This document shows, one piece after another, positions 1 through 6,236 of a DNA stretch of 7,841 nucleotides. The notes under the pieces were generated by a model. That model was given only the letters and a program-made list of their open reading frames with translations, searched no databases and was not told the DNA's origin. This DNA is from Oligoflexales bacterium (GTDB taxonomy: Bacteria; Bdellovibrionota_B; Oligoflexia; Oligoflexales; CACXFL01), in assembly GCA_028282865.1 (NCBI GenBank), contig JANQHA010000681.1, forward strand, positions 1 through 7,841, in the 5' to 3' direction. The stretch's first letter is position 1. Each line of letters begins with the position of its first letter. The position numbers and the translations under genes are program-made.

Positions 1-1001
1 TTACCGATCTCACGGTAAAAATCCTCCAAGCTAAGGCCTCCGATCTTAACTCTTTCGCCGTAGGGCAGGTTACATACCAGTAACCCTGTGCTATCTGGCG
101 CTGGCAAGCTGAGAAAGTCACCCGTGCTAAAATTAATAAATTTTTCAACCCTGGCGCGCAATGCATTTGACCTCGCTAGCTCGATATACTTTTCGCTAAT
201 ATCATTAGCGAATATTTTCTTTTCTAGAGATTCGCTTTTCTCCAACCGAGTTTGGTCCTGTATAGATCTCCAGAGGTCTTTGTTAAATGATTTCAATGCT
301 TCAAATCCGAACTCATTTTTCTTCCGGTGTATGAGTGGTGCCTTGTTTAAAGCCATGAAAGCCCCTTCAATTGCTAGGGTCCCGCTGCCACACATGGCAT
401 CAAATAAAGTTTCCTCGCCTGTGTATCCAGCAAACATTAATAAGGCCGATGCTAGGGTCTCTTTCATAGGTGCGGGGTGTCCATCGACCCGGTAGCCTCG
501 CTTGTGGAGGGATTTGCCCGAGGTGTTAATGCTGAGGGTGCACTTTCCCATTTGATTGTGTGCGACAAACCTCACATCTGGATCTTTTAAATTTACTTTA
601 GGTTGCTCTAGGTGCATTCGGTCAAAAACGCTTTCCATTGCTAAACGCACTGTCTTACTTATATCGTTTGAACTCATGAGCCCGTCTCCTCGGTCTGTCT
701 GAATCCCATCAATTAAGTAAGTTTTTTTGGGCGATAAAATTCTATCCCATTTTATTCTCTTTGCCTGAGACGCCAGCATTGTGCGGTCTTTGGCCGAAAA
801 CTTCTTGACCACTAGCATGATTTGGCTCGGTGTGCGTAGTTTTAGGTGAGCTTGGTAAAATCCAGCTTCATCGGTAAAAAACTCTACAGCCCTATAAAGC
901 GGTTTAATATCTTTGACCCCAAGTCCGGCTAGTTCTTCGATCAAAAGGCTTTTGATTTCTTCTGGGCAAGTAGCTATGAGGTGGTGATATGGGTGAGTCA
1001 A
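1..1001 (-). CDS. THUMP-domain class I SAM-dependent rRNA methyltransferase, RlmL/YpsC-like (partial, C-terminus off left edge)
   Basis: My reading of the minus strand gives an open frame from an in-frame stop (TAA at 1028-1026) to the window edge, 333 codons from the proposed start. There is no ATG near the N-terminus. TTG at 1001 is chosen because AAGAG lies 9 nt upstream (1015-1011) and homology to RlmL begins within about 7 residues (HHLIATCPEEIKSLL). Residues about 45-160 fit the THUMP RNA-binding region. SGKSLHKRGYR (161-171) and the following APMKETLA match the conserved RlmL linker. SAM motif I is DAMCGSGTLAIEGA (201-214) and the catalytic motif IV is NLPYGER (311-317). The family makes m2G in 23S rRNA (G2445 in E. 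coli) in the cytoplasm. DAM replaces the more usual DPM in motif I. E. coli RlmL is fused to RlmK, but whether that fusion exists here cannot be seen. By comparison with the family about 40-60 residues of this domain are missing. The gene is divergent from the importer operon. Confidence 0.93.
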   Translation of the reverse strand, partial: MTHPYHHLIATCPEEIKSLLIEELAGLGVKDIKPLYRAVEFFTDEAGFYQAHLKLRTPSQIMLVVKKFSAKDRTMLASQAKRIKWDRILSPKKTYLIDGIQTDRGDGLMSSNDISKTVRLAMESVFDRMHLEQPKVNLKDPDVRFVAHNQMGKCTLSINTSGKSLHKRGYRVDGHPAPMKETLASALLMFAGYTGEETLFDAMCGSGTLAIEGAFMALNKAPLIHRKKNEFGFEALKSFNKDLWRSIQDQTRLEKSESLEKKIFANDISEKYIELARSNALRARVEKFINFSTGDFLSLPAPDSTGLLVCNLPYGERVKIGGLSLEDFYREIG

Positions 1002-1010
1002 TTTATCGCG

Positions 1011-1015
1011 CTCTT
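1011..1015 (-). promoter_or_regulatory. Shine-Dalgarno-like AAGAG supporting a TTG start
   Basis: On the minus strand AAGAG is followed by 9 nt and then TTG at 1001-999. No ATG or GTG occurs between the upstream in-frame stop (1028-1026) and the start of RlmL homology, so this site helps decide the start of the methyltransferase. Confidence 0.45.
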
Positions 1016-1189
1016 GTAAGAAATATTATGTCCCTAGTGGCAGCGATGCTGCCTAAAGATACCTGCTGTGGTATTCGGCCCTTATGTATCAGTAATATGG
1101 CTGCGATTCCAGTTCCTTCGAGCCTAAATAGTAAATACCAATAAAAATAGATACCTAAGCCGGTCGCTGCCTATGTGTTTAGCCGGTTA

Positions 1190-1219
1190 TTGACTGGTTG
1201 AGCCAAAGATTTTTATCAA
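1190..1219 (+). promoter_or_regulatory. Candidate sigma70-like promoter for the ABC importer operon
   Basis: TTGACT (1190-1195, five of six matches to the -35 consensus) is followed by an 18-bp spacer and TATCAA (1214-1219, four of six to the -10). It would start transcription around 1226, leaving a leader of about 60-85 nt before the binding-protein gene. The match is moderate and rests on inspection only. Confidence 0.35.
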
Positions 1220-1287
1220 AATTTTATGAGTTTTGCCTTTCGACCTGTAGCCAATCGATGTATATCCTTTAGACTGTTCGAGCGACA

Positions 1288-2616
1288 ATGCGTACGTCTA
1301 AGGGAGAGTTCATGCCTGTATTTATCTTAAGTTTTGTTGGTTTTTGCTTCGGCCTAGTAAGTTTTAGTGCTATTGCCAAAGATAAGTTGGTCATCATATC
1401 CCCCCACCGTAAATCGATACAGCAGGAATTTATCCCGGCATTTAAGGAATATTATAAAGCGAAGTTTAAAACAGAGGTTCAGGTAGATTGGATTGACCAA
1501 GGTGGTACCTCAGACGACCTTCGTTTTGTCAGAGCTAAGTTTAAGAAGAACCCTAAAACGACTGGGATTGATATTTTTTGGGGTGGGGGGACCGCTACCT
1601 TTCTTGACTTAAAGCAAAGTGGCTTTCTAGCGAAACATAAGCTCCCTAAAGATCTCAGTGGTCAGATTCCCTCAAACGCCGCTGGGGTGCCGATGTATGA
1701 TAAATCTAGAACTTGGTTTGCTTCAGCTTTGTCGTCGTTTGGTATCTTTTACAATAAAAAACTTCTGAAGTTGGAAGGGGTGAAAGCTCCAGGGACCTGG
1801 GCAGATCTGACTGATCCTAAATTCAATGATTTACTTTCGGTCACCGACCCAAGGCGCTCAGGAACTGCGACCTTGATGAATATTATTATTTTAAAAAGTC
1901 AGGGCTGGGAAAAAGGTTGGGATATGCTGAGCCGAATTGCTGGAAATACGCGAACATTTACCCACTCAAGTTCTGACCCTATCAAAGCAGTTGTCAGTGG
2001 TGATGCAGTAGCGGCTATGGCTATTGATTTCTACGCAAATGCTAAGATTGCGGATTTAGGGGCAAATAATTTGGGCTTTGCCTTGCCTCCTGGACAAACC
2101 GTTTTGGATCCAGACCCAGTTGCTATTTTAAAAGGGGCACCTAATAAGAAAATTGCATCTAGATTTATTAATTACGTACTTAGTTCCGAGGCTCAAAATA
2201 TTTTGATGCTCAACAAGGGCGCTAAAGGTGGTCCTAGGTTGTCATTTTTAGGGCGGATGGCTGTAAATACTCAGTCTTATGTAGCTACCGAAGGTAAGCG
2301 AGTTAATGATTATAATCCATTTAAACAGAAGTCTTTTTTGCGGGTTGACCTGACTGAGGTAGCAAAAACTAAGCGCGTCATAAATGATCTTATTGGAGCA
2401 ATAATGGTTGATACCCACAAAGACTTGAAGAAGTCTTGGAGAGTAGTTTTAAAATCTAAGAGTAAAGAAAAGCTCTTGAAAGAGTTTTCTAAGGTTCCAG
2501 TGACTGAGAAGGAACTAGGTGGTTTAGCAGCTAAATGGAACGATGAGGTTTTTAGAAACAAAAAAATCAATGAGTGGGTGTCTTTTGCGCAGAAAAAGTT
2601 TGCTGCAATAAAATAG
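1288..2616 (+). CDS. ABC transporter periplasmic substrate-binding protein (FbpA/PhnS-like superfamily, ligand unknown)
   Basis: The 442-residue product has a Sec signal peptide: a hydrophobic stretch at about residues 9-27 and an AIA motif with likely cleavage after residue 30. The mature part shows a two-lobed binding-protein pattern: IISPH (36-40), DWIDQGGTSDDLRF (67-80), GIDIFWGGGT (93-102), SSFGIFYNKK (149-158), TDPRRSG (186-192), IDFYA (246-250) and ILKGAPN (280-286). From memory, these motifs mark a subfamily of solute-binding proteins found beside iron-type fused permeases and lacking a characterised ligand. In FbpA proteins ferric iron is held by adjacent tyrosines; the apparent equivalent here is DFY, so iron is not assured. 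Ferric ion, phosphonate or another small anion remain possible. Residues about 355-442 form a lysine-rich, helical-looking extension. The start is ambiguous: 1288 gives a positively charged signal-peptide n-region, while 1312 has the better ribosome-binding site. It is first gene of the operon, 37 bp before the ATPase. Confidence 0.9.
   Translation: MRTSKGEFMPVFILSFVGFCFGLVSFSAIAKDKLVIISPHRKSIQQEFIPAFKEYYKAKFKTEVQVDWIDQGGTSDDLRFVRAKFKKNPKTTGIDIFWGGGTATFLDLKQSGFLAKHKLPKDLSGQIPSNAAGVPMYDKSRTWFASALSSFGIFYNKKLLKLEGVKAPGTWADLTDPKFNDLLSVTDPRRSGTATLMNIIILKSQGWEKGWDMLSRIAGNTRTFTHSSSDPIKAVVSGDAVAAMAIDFYANAKIADLGANNLGFALPPGQTVLDPDPVAILKGAPNKKIASRFINYVLSSEAQNILMLNKGAKGGPRLSFLGRMAVNTQSYVATEGKRVNDYNPFKQKSFLRVDLTEVAKTKRVINDLIGAIMVDTHKDLKKSWRVVLKSKSKEKLLKEFSKVPVTEKELGGLAAKWNDEVFRNKKINEWVSFAQKKFAAIK
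1301..1308 (+). promoter_or_regulatory. Strong Shine-Dalgarno-like AGGGAGAG inside the 5' end of the binding-protein frame
   Basis: AGGGAGAG sits just before an in-frame ATG at 1312, with GGAG 5 nt from it. This is the best ribosome-binding site near the gene. The ATG at 1288 has only a GAG (1280-1282) upstream. The site argues for initiation at 1312 rather than, or as well as, 1288. Confidence 0.5.
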
Positions 2617-2653
2617 TTAGTTTCTTACGTCACAAAAGGAAGCCTGGTAAATA

Positions 2654-3751
2654 ATGGAAGTTACGCTAGATAAGATAGACAAGCGATATGGTAAGACTTA
2701 TGCGGTCAAGCAGTTAGACTTAAAGATTGAAAAAGGTGCGCTACATTTTTTCTTAGGGCCTTCGGGTTGTGGAAAAACCACGACTTTGCGGATGCTGGCT
2801 GGCTTAGAGAAACCCAGCTCTGGTCGTATCTTATTCAACGGTAAAGATGTAACGAGTTCTCCTGCCGCAGATCGCGGGATAGGTATGGTTTTTCAAAACT
2901 ATGCTCTTTGGCCTCATATGACTGTTCAAAAAAATATCGAGTACGGGTTAAAGCTTAGGAAGCTTAGCCAGGAAGAGATCCGAAAAAGAATGGACGAGGT
3001 TGTTGGAATCACTCAGCTTGACGGATACACCGAGCGTTTACCGGGGCAATTATCAGGAGGTCAGCAGCAGCGAGTTGCCTTGGCAAGAGCTCTAGCAATT
3101 CGACCCAATGTTTTACTTTTGGACGAACCCCTATCTAATTTAGACGCTCGTTTGCGTCTTGATATGCGAGACAATATCAGCCGTATTCACAAGCAAACTG
3201 GTATCACGACTATCTACGTTACCCACGACCAGAAAGAGGCTCTGTCCATGGGAACGGCGGTTTCAGTTATGAAACAAGGACATATGATACAAACCGGATC
3301 TCCTAGAACACTTTACCACCATCCTAACTCTTCATTTATCGCCTCTTTTATTGGCGAGACAAATTTGCTCTCTGGAAAAGTGACCCAAGCTAGCGGTGGC
3401 ACATATTCGGTTAGCACGGCTTTTGGTGAATTTCGGACTGCTAGGGCTGTCGGAGCGCATAAGGTTGGCGATAAAGTTCATCTGTCTATTAGGCACGAAG
3501 CGGTCGACGTTGATTTTGGTCGTGCTCCCTTCAATAGCGAATTTACACTTAAGCTGCGTCTAGAGCATTTGACTTACTTGGGTGAATCAGAGCAGTTTAA
3601 GTTGAAAAATGACTCGGGAGACTTTTTCAAATCTACCGTTTTCCATACTCCCGAACATAATATTTCAGATGGAGATGAGATTACTTGCGGAGTCTCCGCT
3701 GAAGATATAGTAGTCTTGCCTTTCCAAGAAGACACAGATAGCGGGACTTAG
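2654..3751 (+). CDS. ABC transporter ATP-binding protein (FbpC/PotA-like, importer ATPase)
   Basis: This 365-residue ATPase energises the importer from the cytoplasmic face. Walker A is GPSGCGKT (35-42), the Q-loop glutamine is Q81 in FQNYALWPHM, the signature is LSGGQQQR (133-140), Walker B is LLLDEP (154-159), the D-loop is SNLDAR (161-166) and the switch histidine is H191 in TIYVTHDQKEAL. All catalytic motifs are intact. Residues from about 235 on form the C-terminal TOBE-type regulatory/substrate-specificity domain of the MalK/PotA/FbpC class (LSIRHEAVDV, about 277-286). AAGGAAG (2636-2642) precedes the ATG by 11 nt, a slightly long spacing. The permease begins 5 bp after its stop, so the two are probably translationally coupled. 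Sequence alone does not fix the substrate; FbpC, PhnT, PotA and ThiQ-like ATPases look alike. Confidence 0.95.
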   Translation: MEVTLDKIDKRYGKTYAVKQLDLKIEKGALHFFLGPSGCGKTTTLRMLAGLEKPSSGRILFNGKDVTSSPAADRGIGMVFQNYALWPHMTVQKNIEYGLKLRKLSQEEIRKRMDEVVGITQLDGYTERLPGQLSGGQQQRVALARALAIRPNVLLLDEPLSNLDARLRLDMRDNISRIHKQTGITTIYVTHDQKEALSMGTAVSVMKQGHMIQTGSPRTLYHHPNSSFIASFIGETNLLSGKVTQASGGTYSVSTAFGEFRTARAVGAHKVGDKVHLSIRHEAVDVDFGRAPFNSEFTLKLRLEHLTYLGESEQFKLKNDSGDFFKSTVFHTPEHNISDGDEITCGVSAEDIVVLPFQEDTDSGT

Positions 3752-3756
3752 TAATT

Positions 3757-5484
3757 ATGACTACTGAGGAAGCAACTGTTGATCAGGAATCGAGTCTAAA
3801 TCGTCTTATATCTAACACGGTAGGTTACGGTACGATCGCCGCAACCATCGCTATCTTGTTCTTTTTTTTGGTTCTTCCCGTAGCGGTAATTATTTCTAAA
3901 GCCTTTTACTCAGAAGATGGTCTTACCTTTGAATATTTTAGGCTTTTATTTGCAAACGATCTTCAAACTAGTTCGATATGGAATAGCATTTTGATTGGCA
4001 TTGCCACGACAGTGATCTGTATGTTGTTAAGTATTCCGCTATCGATGATCAATACTAAATGGGAATTTCCAGGTAAGGCGTTATTGTCAGGTTTGCTCTT
4101 AGTGCCTATGGTTATGCCGCCATTTGTCGGGGCGATAGGCATACAACGTTTTTTTGCTAGACGTGGTTCTATCAATATTTTCTTAATTGAGAATGGTTGG
4201 ATTGATGCTCCTATAGATTGGCTTGCAGAAGGGAATAAATTTTGGGCTGTTGTGCTTCTTGAAGTCTTACACCTATACCCTATTATGTACTTAAACCTTT
4301 CGGCGGCTTTGGCAAATGTAGATCCTTCTTTGGAAGAGGCTGCGGAAGTCATGGGGGTTCCGCGTTGGCGCCGCTATTTACAAATTGTCTGGCCATTAGC
4401 AGCCCCTGGGCTGTTCGCTGGTTCAATTATAGTTTTTATCTGGGCATTGACCGATTTAGGTACACCGCTACTTGTTGGCTTTCACGACTCGATGCCAGTT
4501 AGAATATTTAATATGGTTACCGATGCGAATGAGAATCCGGTGGGATTTGCTTTGGTGTTTGTAGTCATTCTGCTCACGGTATGTATATTCTTATCTTCAA
4601 AGCTCATGTTTGGTAGAACTAAATATGACATGATGGCCAAAGGTCATGTTACATCTGGGGTTCAAAAAGCGGGACCTTTCAGGCTTATCATGATTTATTC
4701 GGTATTGGTCGGTACGGTGGCCATTGCACTGGTTCCACATATCTCGGTGTTTATCACAAGCATTAGTGATCAGTGGTTTCTAACTGTTCTTCCCGAAGCC
4801 TATACCACGAAGTATTATGAGCTTATTTTCGAAACCGATCTTCCTTTTACAGGTATAAAAAATTCACTGTTGCTTTCGTTAGGTTCGACAGGTTTAGACC
4901 TTATTTTAGGGTTGTTAGTTGCGTATGTTGTCACTCGTAAGCTGGTGCCACTAAGCGGCTTTTTAGACGGGTTGGTTATGATACCTTTGGCCCTCCCTGG
5001 GATTGTTTTGGCATTTGGCTACGTAGTGACTTACACCGATACTTTTTTAGATCCATTACATAACCCGGTACCGCTTCTGATCATCGCTTACGCTATTAGG
5101 CGCCTGCCTTTCATGGTGCGCTCTGCATCAGCGGGGCTTCAGCAAACTAGCTATAGCCTGGAGGAAGCTTCTGCTTGTTTCGGCGCCTCTCGATTTTATA
5201 CTCTTCGAAAGATTGTCATGCCATTAGTTGCTGCTAACCTCATTGCTGGCGGTTTGTTATGTTTTGCTTACGCCATGCTTGATGTTAGTGACAGCTTGAT
5301 CTTAGCTATGAAAGATCAGTTTTATCCTTTAACTAAAGCGATCTATGCGCTGTTTTTGGAGCAAGGAAGTGGCGAATTCGTCGCTAGTGCCCTAGGTATG
5401 ATCGGTATGCTCATTCTTACGGCTTGTATCGTTGGTTCTTCGCTGATATTAGGCAAGAAAATGGGTGAGTTGTTCAGGTCTTAG
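3757..5484 (+). CDS. Fused two-domain ABC transporter permease (FbpB-like)
   Basis: The 575-residue protein is an inner-membrane permease in which two binding-protein-dependent transport domains are fused, as in FbpB/SfuB and ThiP. About 12 membrane segments are visible by hydrophobicity, the first at about 24-46. Each half carries the cytoplasmic EAA loop that docks on the ATPase: SLEEAAEVMGVPRWRRYL (191-208) and SLEEASACFGASRFYTLR (467-484), both with the conserved glycine (G200, G476) and followed by a proline-containing membrane entry. With both halves present, one polypeptide forms the whole channel. The start is 5 bp after the ATPase stop and has no strong ribosome-binding site, which fits translational coupling. 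It is the last gene of the importer operon; no clear terminator follows. Confidence 0.94.
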   Translation: MTTEEATVDQESSLNRLISNTVGYGTIAATIAILFFFLVLPVAVIISKAFYSEDGLTFEYFRLLFANDLQTSSIWNSILIGIATTVICMLLSIPLSMINTKWEFPGKALLSGLLLVPMVMPPFVGAIGIQRFFARRGSINIFLIENGWIDAPIDWLAEGNKFWAVVLLEVLHLYPIMYLNLSAALANVDPSLEEAAEVMGVPRWRRYLQIVWPLAAPGLFAGSIIVFIWALTDLGTPLLVGFHDSMPVRIFNMVTDANENPVGFALVFVVILLTVCIFLSSKLMFGRTKYDMMAKGHVTSGVQKAGPFRLIMIYSVLVGTVAIALVPHISVFITSISDQWFLTVLPEAYTTKYYELIFETDLPFTGIKNSLLLSLGSTGLDLILGLLVAYVVTRKLVPLSGFLDGLVMIPLALPGIVLAFGYVVTYTDTFLDPLHNPVPLLIIAYAIRRLPFMVRSASAGLQQTSYSLEEASACFGASRFYTLRKIVMPLVAANLIAGGLLCFAYAMLDVSDSLILAMKDQFYPLTKAIYALFLEQGSGEFVASALGMIGMLILTACIVGSSLILGKKMGELFRS

Positions 5485-5529
5485 CTTGAATTTAATTTGC
5501 AGTCTTTTTAGTGAGTTAGATTTTAAAAG

Positions 5530-5558
5530 TTGAAAAATATCAGGCGTTTGGGTACTAA
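5530..5558 (+). promoter_or_regulatory. Candidate promoter for the lipoprotein-VTC-DUF4956 operon
   Basis: TTGAAA (5530-5535) is separated by exactly 17 bp from TACTAA (5553-5558). The -35 is good (five of six) but the -10 is weak (three of six). It lies about 75 bp before the lipoprotein start. The 149-bp gap (5485-5633) also holds a short inverted repeat AGGTA-ATC-TACCT (5587-5599). No GC-rich hairpin followed by a T-run is visible, so read-through from the importer operon remains possible. Confidence 0.25.
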
Positions 5559-5633
5559 CTGCCTAAATATTAAACAGGTCGCCAACAGGTAATCTACCTT
5601 TGGTTACGTCGCTTTGAGCTGTAGGAATCGAGT

Positions 5634-6233
5634 ATGACAAAAATTTACCACCTGTTATTTGGTCTTATTTTAAGCTCCATTTTTGTCGCCTGTGGAGGTC
5701 ATAAAGAAGAAGCAGGTGATGAGCGCTCTTCACGGGTTCACGATAATCCAGCCAAGAATCCTAAGCTGACTACTAAAAGAGTTTTAAAGCCTGGCAGTCC
5801 GAGCGAATTTAATAAAATCATTGCCGGCGGACAGCCGACTTTCGTCTATTTTAACGCACCCTGGTGCGGTGAGTGTAAGTACTACAGCGGCATTTCAGAG
5901 CGAGTGCTTCAGGCTGCTATGAGATCGGATCTAAAAAGGTTTGCAGTGGTTTCAGCTGATTACGATGAAGTTGTGAATGATTTCAAAATTTCTGATGATA
6001 GTGAAAAAAAGAGGGCAATAGCTTTGCAGGCTAAAATAGCTATTATTGGTGTTCCTAACATGTTTTTTTTCGTTGATGGAAAACCGGTAGAGTATTTTTT
6101 CTCTAATAATTCAGCAGACGAGGTCGTAGAAAAACTAAAAGAGGTTTCGAAGGCAGATAAAGATCAAATAGCCACTTGGTCAAATGAGTTTAACAAATCT
6201 GCAAAAAAACGCCTAGAGGCGTACGGGTCATAA
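5634..6233 (+). CDS. Thioredoxin-like lipoprotein with a WCGEC active site
   Basis: The 199-residue protein has a lipoprotein signal peptide: a hydrophobic segment (about 7-19) and a lipobox-like FVAC with the lipidated cysteine at C20. Glycine follows the cysteine, so there is no aspartate inner-membrane retention signal. A charged, probably flexible linker (21-50) leads to a thioredoxin fold: PTFVYFNAPWCGECKYY (68-84) with redox cysteines C78 and C81, and the cis-proline motif GVPNMFFFVDGKPV (139-152, P141). The fold resembles DsbD-gamma or Thioredoxin_7 domains, suggesting disulfide reduction or a thiol relay in the periplasm. A lysine/aspartate-rich helical tail ends the protein. AGGA (5623-5626) sits 7 nt before the ATG. 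It is first gene of a tight cluster, with the VTC gene starting 3 bp after its stop. The redox partner is not identifiable from the sequence. Confidence 0.9.
   Translation: MTKIYHLLFGLILSSIFVACGGHKEEAGDERSSRVHDNPAKNPKLTTKRVLKPGSPSEFNKIIAGGQPTFVYFNAPWCGECKYYSGISERVLQAAMRSDLKRFAVVSADYDEVVNDFKISDDSEKKRAIALQAKIAIIGVPNMFFFVDGKPVEYFFSNNSADEVVEKLKEVSKADKDQIATWSNEFNKSAKKRLEAYGS
6209..6222 (+). repeat. Short inverted repeat at the lipoprotein-VTC junction
   Basis: ACGCC-TAGA-GGCGT forms a 5-bp GC-rich stem with a 4-nt loop in the last codons of the lipoprotein gene, ending 14 nt before the VTC start codon. In mRNA it would sit next to the weak ribosome-binding site of the VTC gene. It may affect coupling or may be a chance product of coding sequence. 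Confidence 0.4.
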
Positions 6234-6236
6234 ACG

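Larger units (their letters stand above)
1002..1287. other. Divergent intergenic region
   Basis: This 286-bp region separates the minus-strand methyltransferase from the plus-strand importer, so it must hold promoters for both directions unless they lie elsewhere. It contains an inverted repeat GGCAGC-GAT-GCTGCC (1039-1053), two copies of AGCCGGT 23 bp apart (1158-1164 and 1181-1187), and a sigma70-like candidate at 1190-1219. On the minus strand CATAAT (1030-1025) resembles a -10 box but has no recognisable -35. I see no RNA gene and no convincing Fur-type operator. Confidence 0.6.

Noticed and set aside
88..495. Plus-strand open frame of 135 codons
   Set aside because: It lies entirely opposite the methyltransferase, whose motifs (CGSGT, NLPYG) are clear on the minus strand; the plus-strand product shows no recognisable domain.
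1028..1144. Small plus-strand open frame of 38 codons in the intergenic region
   Set aside because: It has an ATG but only a weak ribosome-binding site, an unremarkable product with no domain, and no conservation evidence; it may be chance.
1200..1290. Fur-type operator upstream of an iron-like importer
   Set aside because: The AT-rich stretch (CAAAA at 1217-1221 and TTTTG at 1231-1235 form a weak inverted repeat) does not resemble the GATAAT-based Fur box.
2310..2570. Minus-strand open frame opposite the binding-protein gene
   Set aside because: It is a shadow of the binding-protein coding strand, with low-complexity F/K/S content and no motif.
3963..4352. Minus-strand open frame opposite the permease
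   Set aside because: It overlaps a well-supported permease with EAA motifs, and its own product has no recognisable features.
5485..5633. Rho-independent terminator after the permease gene
   Set aside because: The possible hairpins (AGGC/GCCT at 5542-5564 and AGGTA/TACCT at 5587-5599) are short and have no following T-run.
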